Assembly: GCA_019925095.2 (NCBI GenBank)
Contig: CM034389.1
Span: forward strand, 24,229,435 to 24,293,434
From: Dendrolimus kikuchii
Lineage: Eukaryota; Arthropoda; Insecta; Lepidoptera; Lasiocampidae
Direction of reading: 5' to 3'
DNA: 64,000 bases
The first letter of the stretch is position 1, and each line of letters opens with the position of its first letter. A program made the position numbers and the translations under genes. Shown piece by piece: positions 36,201 through 51,200 of the stretch. The notes under the pieces were generated by a model. That model saw nothing but the letters and a program-made list of their open reading frames with translations. It was not told the DNA's origin and searched no databases.

Positions 36201-39200
36201 TTGAAGTCAAACCTTCCAAAGAACCTTACAAAACAATCCTCTGAGTTACATTAAAAAATTGGCAAAAAAAGCAAAGGCGACTTCAAAGAACCTAAAAAGC
36301 AAAAATTAAATATTTTCTACAATTTTTTTTGCATTTTTTTTTGTTTTCTTGACATATTTGACATTACCATATATGATTGCTTATTAGGCTTCAACATATC
36401 TGATGGCAAGGAATTTGACCGGCTCCTTGCCAACACCGGTTCACGTTGTAGCCTACGGACCTCCCTGTATTGCTGTAATTTAGAGGATTGTTATAACTAG
36501 GCGTTGGATTTGAAAGTTCTTTGGAAGGAAGATATTGAGATTCATTTTTTTGTCGAGGTGGGAATGCTTTATTTACCGCACTGCCGGAGACAATTGGCCG
36601 CAAGAGTCACTCTATGGAACTTACGCCGACTGCCGCATACGCAAGCGGCTTTGTGTTACTGCAGTAACCCGTTCCGTAGTCACGGGACCTTAGCCGGTGT
36701 GGCCCCGCCCGCTCTAGAGTAGATAGATCTCTCCATCTGTCAGGTGATTTCGTCCGAAAGCGGGAAAACAGACAACTGTCCCACTTGACGTAAAGTGAGT
36801 ACCGTCGCCTGTGGACGAAAACACCATGGAAGATTCTAAGTTGTCGGCCTTCAAGGTGATATAGGGAGGATAAGATAAAGACGAGATGAGTATGATGGAG
36901 CAGATATAATCGTAAATGTTTCTTAAAATAAATAAATAATCAAAAGTAAGCCCAAGTAAAACTAATTTTCATAAAACAATAGATTAATATTAAACTAAAT
37001 ATACAAATAAAATGGCACATTAAAAGTCTATTTCCAGATTTAGGTGAAATCTATTGACTCAACGTTTCGACTCGTCTTAATGTTAATACAATATTGAATA
37101 TTTTTTTAGAACTCATTTGCTTGTAATCTGCATCAGTCTTTCTAATATCTTTTTGTATCTGTAACAGCCCATTATTTGTGAGAAGCATTTGCTTAAGAAA
37201 TTTAAAGGCAAATGCCTGAACATTTACTACACTAATATTTACTGAATATTTTACTAAGGTTAACACGTCCCGTCTTAAATTAACTCGACTTTTGCTAACA
37301 AGTGAATCTCATAGTTTACATTTCCTTATAGTTTGTGCAAACATTTTCTTAGGTGATTCAGATCTCCTTTCCTTAGAATTTGAATCTCGAGATATTTTCG
37401 AGTAAAGTTCATTGCACTATTTAAAACAATATTAAGTTCTATCATCAGACTAACATCTCCAATTAAATTATTTTAGACGCAAGGTTACTACTCTGTCGGT
37501 CTTCTATCGCATACACTTCGGGTAGTGTTCCTTAGAACTGCATGAGCTAGTTCCCCCAACACCGTTTTATCATTGAACAACCACATACACTGGTTTACGC
37601 CACCGTTACATAGTAGAATCACCGCCAGTCAGGACGAAGCGCTTTGCTTCATTTTGTTTGGTGCGCACTGCCGAAGGACGGAATAATTCGCCGGAGATCG
37701 ATTTCTTGACAAATACGATCTAGGAGTTTTCGAATCACGAGTGAATAAGTATCTTCTGGATAAGTCTGCTCCATTCTAGACTACGTCATCAGGTGAGACA
37801 GCGGTCAAATGCGCTCTTATGTGAACATAAAAAAAACCCATTCGTTTTGGGAAAAATATTTGACGTTATGGTAAATTTCGATATTCTCCATCCACACACA
37901 TTTTGTAACTGACATTTATTCAATAATTTATCTTAATTACAGCCCTAGATATATTTTTGGAGTTCCGTAGCCATTTTGGTTTTTTTGGTTAAAATGTTAT
38001 CCTTGAATGACTTCAGGTCCGTCCGTTTGTCTATATATCATACAGCAATTTTTCTCAGAAAGTATTCAGTTTGTATAGATACAATTAGCATAGAGATGTT
38101 TTTTATACGATCTTTACACGATGCTCGTGAAAAAGATATAAATTAGGGATTGCAGACATCCATGTAATTGAGTTTTTTTTTTAAATTAGCGATAACCTGC
38201 AAAGAATGCCTTTGCTGCCAGTTTCTTTTTATTCAGTAAACTAGCAGTATTACTGATTATACTGCGTCTGCACTTCATAAATCTGGACAATTAAATACTA
38301 TTTTTTAGTACACACGAACTTGAACGTCCTGTCCGGTTGAATAATATTGTTGCCCCCATCAATATTAACAGCATGACCGAAAATAATTGTGGTCATGCAA
38401 GATTCAAGTGATATTCCAAAAAAATAAGAACATAAAACAAATTATATGTGCGCGTAAGGATACCGTAATCAAATTAGGTGCAGTTAATTTGCGACCAGCG
38501 TTGTCGAAACGCGTCCTGCATGTGTGATATTATATGTATTATACTATAATGTCCATGTGTGTTGGGTTCCAATTAAAAGTATTATTAAATTATTTACATA
38601 TTTATCGAGGTTTTAAAATGTACTCTATGGACGGTAGTTCTTCACTGTTTTGTGGGGACATACTAAAAATTGTTATGGTTCTACAGAAATTTTAGTAAAA
38701 TTGTCAAGTCTGTCCGTCTGGCCATTTGTCGGTCAGCCATTTCTCTTAAAATCTATTGGGTTTGTATGGATGACAAAAAATATTGGTCACTACTGTTCTT
38801 ATTAGTTGAATTAAATATACTTTCATGAACTGTTATCACGGCTTTTATATAGGTTTTTCATTGTTTAAAAAGTTAGGGATTATAATAGAGTAAGATAATA
38901 TTTTATTGGCACAGATGTTGTTAATGATATGTTTGTTATAAATCCACTGGTGTACGTAGGCCTCAATAAGTTTTTTTTTAAATTCTCCTCTCTCCGGACG
39001 AACATGATTGTCCGGGCTGTTTACTTATTTCTTTTTATCTTTTACGTATATATATTTTATTATTTTTTGACTTTTTTATCTTTCATTTTTATGTCTTTTT
39101 ATTTCTTTTCTTTATTAAAAGTATACATTGGTCCTTACGTCTAATACAGTCTTATGCTAGAGTCACCTATTTGTGTAGGTTACATGGTTAATTATGCTAC

Positions 39201-42200
39201 TTTGTTTGTTTACATTCTTTCTACCTGTATGTTAATATCTTTTTTCCAAGTTGTTACATTCTTATACTTATATCTTATTTGTTACAATATTTTGTTATTT
39301 GGTCCTCGCTTATCATGGTCCTCGGCTTTCCTAATCCAGACCTTGGGTGACTTTGTCCACATCGTCGATCCACTGGGATGAGGGGCGTCCTACATTATTT
39401 TTACCGACACGTGGTCCATTGCAGGACTCGTCGTCTATTGAGACTGTCGATCTAGCTACAAATGTGACTGGCTTACTGTTAGTTACTTTTATTGCTGGAG
39501 TAATGCAGACAGGCTGATTGCCGTTACCATCACCTAAAGACATTTGCCCCCTCGAAAGGGGATCTAGGACCTGGCAATTAATTCCAGAATACAACTCAAG
39601 ATTGTTATGGTGCATACTTTAGATTAGGAGTAGTAGCTATCTAGACGGGCAAATGACGTATCACCGAGTTGTGGGTTGTAATATCGTCTCTTACGATAAG
39701 CCAAATTTAATCAGCAAGAATTAGTATTCTTTCTCCGTTTCTACACGGATATAATAAGTTCCACTTGCTAATTTTACTTACGCTCTATAATGAGTCCCTA
39801 ACTCATTGCCATCTTCAGTTTAATGAGGGTTTTTATGCTGTGCTCGTGTGTAGTATGGCGTGGCTCCAGTGTATGACAAGACTAACACGTGCACAATATG
39901 TACACAACAAAGCGGACTTATGAAACTTATTCGCGGGCCTATCAAATTACTTGTAATCAGTCGACGGTGTCGTTGTCATAGGTCAGTTATGATGTTGTAA
40001 CGTACAGATTATATTACGATTGGTAGATTAGATATTATTATATCAGTCATTAAGAAAATTGTGCATTCGGGTTATATCTTATCGTGAATGTTATTGTTTT
40101 CTTGGTAAAAAGTAGTGTTTTTATCGATTGACGTGACCTGTCTGCCCTAAGTAATATTAAAAATATTGGTACATCACGAACAAAAGGTTTATTCAAATCT
40201 TTCGCCTTTTGATCGTCATTGTATTCTTGTGTTCTACTGGACATGAGTAGACTGGTAGGGTAGGGTAAGATCCTTACTTCTATATGTTTAAAAGTTCTAA
40301 CTTATTTTGGAAGTGTTAAAGGAGATTGCGTTTGTTAGTTAGTAATATACACTGACGTTATTATTGTATACTAGCTCACCTGGCAAACTTCGCACCGCCT
40401 CGGAATCAATAAATAATAAAGCTGAACGATAATTGCAGAATGTTTCAACTTTAGTAAAAAATGTGGTCAAAACTTAACCGGAACGAACATCAAACGTTCG
40501 ACATTCAGAACCGAAAAAATGAAAAATTAAACATCACTATTAAATTTAATTTGATTTCTGAACGACTTTTAAATTTAATTGATTTCTAAACGACGGGACG
40601 AACATCAAATGTTTGACAGGTAGGAATAGTTTCTAAGGCAAAGCGATATTGTTGTTTTTACTATATTCCGATCATTTTTTTCATATTTACTCGCCTTTTA
40701 AACCTTCCCTGTATTTCCACAAATAGTATACACGTCTCGCTTCGCTCGTGGTTCTCTCTCGACTGCCTCCCCCCCCCCCCCCTCCATCAGGTCATTGTTT
40801 TATACTGCACAAATACAATATGTCCGCCCGGTAACGTGGATCGAATTTCCTACAATCATCTTTTACGTTAAAATCCGTAACCCCTGGCTAATGATTACAA
40901 TACAACAATAGGCTGTATGCCAATAAGTAAACAAAAGAAGACGATCATAAAAAAATTTCAATGTTATTAGTTCAAATGCCGACGGGTAATAAATGTGTTT
41001 TATTTCAGATATGCAGGCGGATCTTGTTTTTGTCGGGACCCGAGTTGTAACAATATTTTATATATCTTCTATCTATCTATATCTTCTTCTATACTATAAT
41101 AAGTCTGTAAATGGTTCGAGTTTGTACAAAGCGTTTAATGAAGTGAAAAAAAACAGGGGGCTAATTCGGACCAGTAGTTTCCGAAAATACAATTAAAATA
41201 ACAAAAATTACTGAACGGATTTAAATGAAACTTAACATAGAGCTAGTTTATATCCCGGGGCGTAGCTTAAGATACTTTTATCCCGATAAATGATGTTGTT
41301 TCCGTGGGATATACGAAAAATTCGAAAAATATGGCGCTGCGATCGCATACTGTCCATAGACAAGACGGATTAGCTAAAAAGATGGCGCTGCAATCGCGTT
41401 TTTTCAATTCACTAACAAATACCTACGTTGTTTTAAACAACATATCATTCGTTGTATTACTTCAAATACAGGTTGGCTTCGACTCATCTCTATGTTTTGC
41501 TAGGCAGTTATCTAGACTATATTTATGGACTTAGTTTTTTTGTTATTATTTTATGTAAAAACCGAATTAAGTTTTTGTGTAAGTAAAATAAAGCTACTGC
41601 CTAGGGTTTGACACACGGCGTAGCCGTCGGGAGAACTCTAGTTTTATATACAAATAAATAATGGGCTAATAAACACACACATTGTATGTCCTCAAGCTAA
41701 GCAAGTTATGCTTGTGTTGAGATCACTTCGGGGTCAAACCCAGGCACTCACACCACAGTAAACACCGGAAAGTTTGTTTACGAAATTTACCATTCCAGGA
41801 ATCGAACCCGGAGCCTCTTATGTTGTAGTGAGGTCGGCCGGCAAAGGCGTAGCCCGCTCAACCGCAGAGGATATATGGATTATGCATTAAAAAACTCTGG
41901 AAATAATCATGTTTATAATATTCAAAGGTTGTTTATAATGTCTCTAAGTAAATAAACGAATAATATACCTATAATTAATTTTTCTTCTTGTAATGACTTG
42001 TTTTACAGTTGAGTCTAAACAAATCGCGTGGCTGCTACGGTCCCTCTATATAAAGAAAATAACCTTGAATAAAATAAATACAATAACGTTCTTAGAGATT
42101 ATTTAGAATCGTTTTTTTTTTAATACTGAGAAATGAATGCAGCGCAAGATTATAACTTCATTACACGAGAAACACTAGTATCTGACATTTTGCGTTTGGA

Positions 42201-45200
42201 AACCGCAAAGTGCTAGTTATTATTAAAACAGGTGTGTTCTCAGAAGCGGCACGTAGAATCTATTGAAATTTAATAGAGCTATGTTAGTCATGTTTCTAAA
42301 AACAATTTTATCGTAGCGGGTACGATGACTTTGGATTAAGTTTTGTTTTGTTAGATCATACAAAAATAATCGTGACTCGAAACTTAATTTTATAAACAAG
42401 TCAGTGGAGCTGCACCGGATATAGTAACTTTTTATGTAAATGTAGAAGTTTTGATGAAGCTTGCAGTGTTATAATAATTAAAGAAAGACAGGAAAAAAGA
42501 AAGAAGACTTTATATGTAGAAATGGCGTCGTAATTACATTGCTTACGAAATAAATGATTTAGTAAAAACAGCAAGTTTTGAGAATTTGTACGTCGCATTT
42601 TCAGCAAACTAGTATTGCACTCATCTTCCCTCAGAGGGTAACTCCTGTAAATTGCCTGTCCGGCATTTTATAGTGCACACGGGTACGCAAGCCCGAGGTC
42701 CTCCACGCGGCCACTGTTACTTTCCCTTTGCTCCGTGACAGTGGTGTCCCCCCTTCTCCTCATCCTAGTATTCTTCATCTTTACTCCTTCCCACATACCA
42801 CTATCCTTTCATGGTTTCCCTATACGGGTTGTGTAGGACGGGCGGCAGCCGCTACATTTAAAACCATCATTCGGTCTAATATCATTTATGGAGGGGTGTC
42901 GGGGTGAAGGTAAGGAAGGGAATGCTCCGGTGGTTCGGGCATGTGGAAAGAATGCATGATGAAAGAATGACTAAACAGATATACAATGCAAAAGTGGATG
43001 GATGCAGAAGTCGTGGAAGGCCACGACACACCTTCCATGATCAAATTGATCGTGTACTAGCGGAGGGTGATGTCAGGAGCCTTAAGAACAGACGAGCGTG
43101 CATGACAAGAGTTATGAATGTCAAAGAAGCAAGTGAGGTGTGTAAGAATGGGCCTAAATGGCGCTCTGTTGTTCGTGCCTACCCCGCAAGGGAACTGGCG
43201 TGAAGTTATGTATGTATCATTTATGGAAGTATTGCACTTATCTTCTTGCTGTGCTGGAATCATATCAGAATTTTAATGTCCCTCAGCTGGGCTGCTAGCA
43301 ACCCAAATACAAGCTGCGTAAATGACGGTTGCAGAAGTTTGTATGTTGTTTTCAAATACAAGGTGTATCGTTTTATGATAGTGGCAGCTCGATGACCTTA
43401 TTTACGGCGGCGGGCACTGCAAGGTTATCTCTCTGAGCCCTGCTGCCTTTCATTATTATCATTTTATATTTTTTGTTGAACTATTATAGACTTTTATTTC
43501 GGTACTGTTTATCAATTTATTTGTAAACATAAAAATGAATTTACTGATAATTGTATGTTTCTCTTTGAGTTATTTATTATTAATATCAGACGCATAATAA
43601 TATTATCATTTGTTATTTTGTATTACATTTGATCCGGACAGGCTGGGTAGACGGTTACTTCTTATCTAACGTAACAAGTTACGCGCTCCTGTCTTGGTAG
43701 TTGTATTAAATGAACATTTTTGCGAATTGCAGTTTTTGTTTCGATCTCATTATCGTCATCATCATGCGAGCGTTAAAATCCGGTTGCGTTCGAAGCGTTC
43801 AATTCGACGCCCAGGGTCCGCTTTCCTACTTTTTCTACTCCACTCCGCGTGGTCTTCAGCATCGCCCGTTTTGAGACTGTTGGTACGCATGTCACTCTTC
43901 ACAACGTTAAGCCAGCATTTTTTGGGCCTTCCCCTTCGACCAGGACCTGGCGGAGGCGGCATGGCTAAACATTTATTCCCCACATAGTTAGCCGGTCTCC
44001 GTAAAACATGGCCGCACCAGTGTAGGCGTGTCGCCTAGCAGTTTGTCTGCTATGTCACGGACATGTAGACTGTCGCGGTCCCGAGATGCGGGAGTTCCTG
44101 ACACGGTTTTTCTACGTCACTCCACACATCTATCGTAGCATATTCATCTGCGTAACATGCAGTTCTTCCTTATGTCGCTCAAGTACAGGCCACGCTTTAA
44201 TTTCAATTTTTGTTTCGATCCAAATCTAAGTATTTTTACACAGGTAACACATAAACTAATATTGACAATATATGGAAAATAATTCTCAAAGTTATTGGGA
44301 GCCAAAAACACATTAAAACAAAACTCAAATTTGAAATTGCAGAAAGTTTGCACACGCCTGATGCGGCGCACATACGCTGTGCGCAGCGTTAATACGTTAG
44401 CTGAATGAGAGATAACTAACTATAATAAATTTTCATAATAAGCATTCGTCTGTCGCGTACAGCGTTACACCGGACGCAGCCTATGGTGTTTGTATTATAA
44501 TAGGCCACCACCTAAGGTAGACTTGACTTAAACGTGTACTAAATTTCTTGTCTCTAAGTAGTCATTAACGTAATCAATCAACTCTGATAAACAAACAGAT
44601 GTCGCGAAGTCAGACCATAGTAGGAGCTCTTATGGTCTCATTCGTTTTAACCTGTAACTATGGGAACCGTAAAAACTTTCCAGCAATTTTTTTCAGGACA
44701 GCAAAACCCATAATTTAAGTCGATACTGACATTATTGATGTACGCGAACTATCGCCTGCGAAATCTCTCAAACCAGTTTCATTATACATAAAATTAAATG
44801 ACGCAATGGGTAATTTTTTTCGATAATCATGGTGTGTTTAACTGACGGCAGAGCAGACCGTGAACGATGTTAATGATGCATCGAAACGAGTATTCATGGT
44901 TGTATGATTGTATACTTACTGCCATAAGTAAACCTTGTATGCGGTTGTTGGGCATTGGACATTTTGATAAACGATCCTTCTGAGGCCCTTAATTGTTTCT
45001 AAAGCTCACGATGATAATAGGAACGTAATAGTAGATTGTTATAATCAAGAGATTGTTATTGATATAGGTGAAAGTTACCTATTTAGGCATGAGGTGGTTT
45101 CGCGCACGAGCGTAGCGAGGGCGTTAATAGTTCGAGTGCCTAAATAGGCCTTTCACCCGAGGTTAACGCTCTGCTTTTCATTTCGAATATGAGAAAAGTA

Positions 45201-48200
45201 AATAAAAACTCATTAGTTAAACAAACAACTACTTTAATGAAATCAGGAGTTTACATCCATATCTAAATCTGATGAACTCATTTAATACGTCACATATGAA
45301 ACGTCAAGTAAATTTCTTTTACAGTGGCATTCTATTAGTCAGTATTTTTTTGTCAATGATGATACTAAATATTTAGCTCGTATCTATGTAAGTTAAGTAC
45401 GAAAAGTGCAAATTTTACCCTTTTGATCAGGCAACTCCAAGTGTACTTTCGGAATATGAGAAATTAAAATATTATTTTGTTCGTTGCACGCGAATTGAAA
45501 GCTCTCTCCTCGTTTTTTTGGCAACCGTCGTGTTCGGTTTCGAGGAAAGCTTACGTTTTGGACCTAAGTACTTGGTTGTTGTCAGGTCACTCAACCTTCC
45601 CTTTGCCATTATTTTCAATGCGTTGAATCAGCCAAAATTGGGACGCATCTCTCGCGACCTGCTGAAGCTGGCTGGTTTGACCATTGAATATCTGGTGATA
45701 TAAATTAGTGATGGCACATTTCACTGATTACTGCTTAAATAACGGTAATATAAAATAAATCACTTTTCACTCCAGTTACAAGATTAGGAAATGACCTTAA
45801 ATTTTACCAGAGCGTTATTTCACGTGCGACACATTGTTAAAGGGCCATGTAATAAAAAATAGCTAAATTAGATAGTCAAAACGATAAACGAGTGAACTTA
45901 TTTGAGTAAAATGGAACTTCATTCTTTAAAACGTTGGGTATTCATTTGCTCGAGTTATTTATAACGTCGTGAAGTAACGTTAAGAGTGCAACGTGTTATT
46001 TCTTTTCACAATTAGAATAATCACTTGCAGTTCTAGTTGTCACCATGACACACGTGATTTTTCACAGGTGAAACAGCAGTGATAAAATGAAATAATTTCA
46101 CGGCAATGATCGATATATCAAATTAGTTGTAATTTCCAATCACTAATATAAATCCGTTGAAAATGATTTCGCAGGAAATGTACCGTAGAGCAAAAATATG
46201 TCTTTTTTTTAGTTCATTGGGAGTGATACTATATTTTGACAGGCAGGACAGGCACAATACATAGAAGAAAAAGATTTCTTAGAAAAAATAGCGACGTATT
46301 AACACTAATTATTCAAATCATAGTAAAAAGAATGGAACAAGTTTTCAGAACATGTACGCCGTATTTTCAGCAAAAGAGGTTTACACTCAGCTTAATGCTG
46401 TGCCGTATCCGACACAACGTTGATACATCCACAAATTGTTAGTAAGACAATCAATGCACAAAAACGCATACATATAGGTATACCGTCTCCGGTCTCCGTT
46501 TAGAGACTAACAGCACATTGGTACCGCCTTTGGTGTTACTAATGTCCATCGACGATGGTTACTGCTTTCCAGAAGGTGGGCCGTCTGCCTGTCTATTGAA
46601 CTCAAGTAATAAAAAAAAAATCTATTAACAATTTAGTGGTAGCATTAAATTTGGTTATAGCCCAATCCGTTTAACATTACAAAACATATATATATTTTTA
46701 AAATTATTATCCAATATGCTTACATTCATATACATTAGAAACACATTTGAATTGTGGCACAGAAACCTCATGGGTTTATTCGTGCCGCAGAGAGTCGTGT
46801 ACACAATATGGTTATATCAAAAATAGGAGCAGACGCGTGTAATTGTTATCATCATTCTAGTGTTTACTTCTGATTTGATAATAAAAACGGGTTTATCATA
46901 ATTCTAGTATATGGTTCTCTTTTAGTCCCAGGTCTGCACATGTGAGCCTGATGGTCCGCTTTGGGAATCAATATAGAATGTTTTCAGATTATATTTGATC
47001 GATTTGTGGTTATTTTTGTACTTGGATTGAGGGTCCTCTAGAAGATCATTTATAATGTTTTAATCATATATTCCTCATACTTTGTCCCATACACATTATT
47101 ATATTTAGGAATAAAATATTTACATGAGTATATGTATTTTGTTGGAAATGTATTAATAGTATAGCGAACAGAATAAATGAAATGTCAACTTTAAAACGCT
47201 ACATCATCATTATCTCTATAAATTTAAATATGCTTATTAATCCCTTGAAAGGAGATATTTCGTGTTTTGTAGTCAATTTGAGAGTTGTCGCGTGCTGTTA
47301 TGTCGTTTTTATTATTGCCATTAAACGTACCGGCGGGTTATGTACAGAAGCGTTCGTTGACAAGCGCAATTCTTCATGACGACCATTTGTCGCCGTCGGG
47401 TTCGACGACCCTCAATTAGCCCCTTAGCCCTAGCCCTATTGAGATAAACGACGGTCCACTCTGACCACGAGACTCCATCACAATTTGCATAATAGCCGTC
47501 TCCGCCTCCTTGATTACGTCCATTAATATTTACTACATGATTAAACTTGCCACGGTTATGTTTACTCGTATGTAATGTATCTTTTTTATTTGAGTTATTC
47601 TTATCTGCAGTAATATAACATTGTAAATATACCATCTCTGTGTTAGCTACTTTAGTTAGAACGCTGCAAAACAAAAACTTACAATGTTTATTCTGTTTGT
47701 TCAGGCTTTTCACAGAGCATTACGAAATTGTCTGACTTCAAACATGCCCTGTTTTATACTTCGAATCACCAGCCCATTTTTTTCCAGGAGTAATAGAGGT
47801 GCATAAAAATTAGTTAACGTCTATTTTTGCTTGGAAATATTAACCACATAAAGATACTATGATAACTACGAATTTTACATTGATATCGGTGATCTTGCGT
47901 TGGAATACAAGATCCAATGTAAGTCGGCTGTTACGTTTGTGGGCGTTATGTTTTTCGTTATGAAAAAAAAGTACATTATGAAAAATGATCTGAACCGATA
48001 TTGAATTTTGGCAATAGGTACTATTTAAATCATCACAAACGATCAAAAAGTGGCTGATGTAATCGAACATACTTTTTAAATAAATAATTTTCTTGAGTTC
48101 ATTAAACTTTATTTGGATAACCTATGGTCTACGGTTATCTTAATTAAAATATTTTTTTTATGTTTTTGCAATTGATACATTAACCTAAGGTTTATGGAAC

Positions 48201-51200
48201 ACCATGCGTCTTGGATAATGAGTATATAAACTTAAATAATTATTATCGTAGCATGTTTCTAATGCTGAAGCTTTATCTACGTTAGTGTTAAAGATTTAGG
48301 CTGTGGCGAAGGCGTCTTTTGAAGCGTTAAAAATAACGCTATTAACGCATAGCTACATCAATGTACATATGTTTTCTGTCAATATTTAACCTCATTAACA
48401 ATGTCGCATTTCGCATAACGCTTTAAAATCATTGCCATATTGGTGTGAAACGTCTTAATTTTTTAATTTTAACCCAGATGAATGAAATAATTCCACTGGC
48501 CCACAAAAAATAAAGAGTGATTTGTACTTTTAACCATACCCATATTCTTGTGTATTTCGATGCGCTGAATCCGAACCTGAGATCAGTTTGGTCCATATAA
48601 CCTCAGAATCTTGAAGGCGTATGGATCAAATTGAGCCCAGATTCGGTCTTTTGGTCCATAAACCCTCAACATTTTGATGGTATATGGACCAAACTAATCC
48701 GGATTCAGCGCATCGAAATACATAAGAATAGATGTATCTGGTCAAAAGTACTGATCACTTATTATTTTTTGTGGGCCGGTGTTATTATTCTAACACGTTT
48801 CTAAATAGCACTAATAAGACGATAATTATAAAAAACTAGCTGGCCCGGCAGACGTTGTTCTGCCCTGAAGAAATAAAATTTAGAACCCGATTCCAGCGCC
48901 ACCTACCGGGTCCAAATTTAAACTATCCTATCTTTCAAGTCGGATCAAACTGCACACGGTGTGCAAATTTGATTAAAATCGGTCAAGTAGTTTAGGAGTC
49001 CATTGAGGACAAACATTGTGACACGAGATTTATATATATTAAGATAAGATAATGCAATTCGACGTTACTTGTATATCACTCAGCCGAAGCGCTGTGTGGT
49101 TCGTGCGGAGAAATGTGCGCGGGCGCATCGGTGCGTGCAGCGGTTGGAAAATCATGCGCTTAGAGTGCCGTAATCGTTTACGATTACGTATTGTGATTTA
49201 ATATCTCGTGATTCGAGCACATGTATAGTATTGTTTTGCTCAATAGTATTATAATTGTGTGCACGTGAATTATTAATATCATAACTATAATTAGGTATGC
49301 GTGAACGATTCAATAAATTAAACTGTGAGTAAAACTTCAAAGACATAAAAAGTGAAAATCATGTAATAAATGGCAGCATAATATTACTAAAGGCGTGTAT
49401 TGCAGCTCCACTAGGACTACTTTCACCAGCGTTGTTTAAGATATAAAAAATAATACGTTCAATTACAGTCACTTGAAGAGCATCAGTTGTAATTGTTAAA
49501 TAGCGGATAAAGAAACGTTTACAAATAAGGACTGATTTATATAAGACTAGCTTTTGCCCGCGGCCTCGCTTGCGTTAATGTTATCCAACGGGAACAGTAC
49601 ATTTTTTTCGGGATAATAAATAGCCTATGCGCTATTCCAGACTATAATTTATGTCTGTGCCAAATTTAATCTAGAACAGCTCAGCCGTTCTTGCGTGGTT
49701 GAGCATCAAACGTCCATTAAAAACTTCAGCAATAATATGCAATATTATAGTCTATAGCATATATAGATTCCAATATATGTATTTTCTCAACTTATTGCAT
49801 TATGCATAACCATTTTGCGCTTATGCATAAAGCACTTCTTTTAGTTCACTATAGCGAAGAAGGCTTGATATGTGGGGAACAAATAAATAACCATACCGCA
49901 TGCAAAAGATCATGACTAATAATAGGAATAGGCCCAAAAAATGCTGGCTTGTTTTCGAGGAGATGACATGCGTACCAATGGTGCCATAACTCATAGTGAG
50001 GGTGCCAAAAGCCATGCGAAGTGGAGAAGAAAAAATAATGCTCAGATCGTAAGACTTAACCTTAGGTTCACGATGATGCTTATAAAAATAATCTAATGAG
50101 ATTAATTTTCTCTATTACAGCCATCACAATCGGTATCAGGGTGATTGGACCAGCTCTTGGTTTCTTGCTTGGAGCTCTCTGCACGAGGGTTTACGTTTAC
50201 CCACTAACAGACCCAGGATACGATTCCACGGATCCGAGATGGGTTGGGGCTTGGTGGCTTGGTGAGTCTTTGCACTATTCATTTCTTATATCTAGCCCTG
50301 AAGAAATATAATGTACATTGTACAGGTGTGTTAGCTTAGAAGTGTATGTTATAGGCAGCAGTGTTTTTACTACAGTTACGTTCAGAACCTGAGAATTAAA
50401 GAACATCATGTCCTGAGACATTCCAGCGCGGAACTACCATTTACCGTTAGCGAAACGCTTGTGCAGATTTTGCGCGCAAAATTCACGAAGAAAGCAGGCG
50501 CGTGACTCAACTACCAATCGTATGCGTGTGTAAAGGAAACAACAAGTTTTCTATCTGTCACCAACTATATTCTCCCTAACATCTTTGAATTAAGGTTCGA
50601 AATCGATTAGTCAGTGTGTTTAGGAAGTATTCGATAAAGTTGTGCCGTTGTAGAAAACTGCTGCAGTCGTGCCTCGCTTTGCAATACAAGTACCTCGCGA
50701 ATATGTATTGAATGACTTCTGCGTATTTCCTTATTGTTCCACTCCTTGAAGTATAATATTATGTTTATGAATGAACATGGCAGTGAATTTAAATGAGAAT
50801 TTTATAAATATTTTAATCGTAGTAGTAGTAAATAGTAAGACTTTGCTGTCTGTGTTGATTGAGGCATTATCTAATTTAATATTCATCTCAATACACCTTC
50901 TGTTATGATGGAATCTAAGCATTAATTGTAACGCCGAATGTTTAAAATATTTGCCTATATATAAGTTTTGTTTAATTTATTTAAAAAGTTATAAGATTTT
51001 ACAATACTACTACTGCCGTGCAGTTTTGTCCGCAACGTTCTTGTCGATCATAATAAATTTATACTACCTTATAACTACTATTTCATACATTTTATCGTAT
51101 TATTATTAGGTATATAAATTAACTTAAATTATTTGTTTTCAATTACCTAAGCAGCTAATATAATATCACCGCATAAACTTCTTATTGCTGGGCACGGTCT

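Noticed and set aside
47321..47713. 130-codon minus ORF in intron 2
   Set aside because: Biased, basic and low-similarity composition, no recognisable domain, no splice or promoter context.
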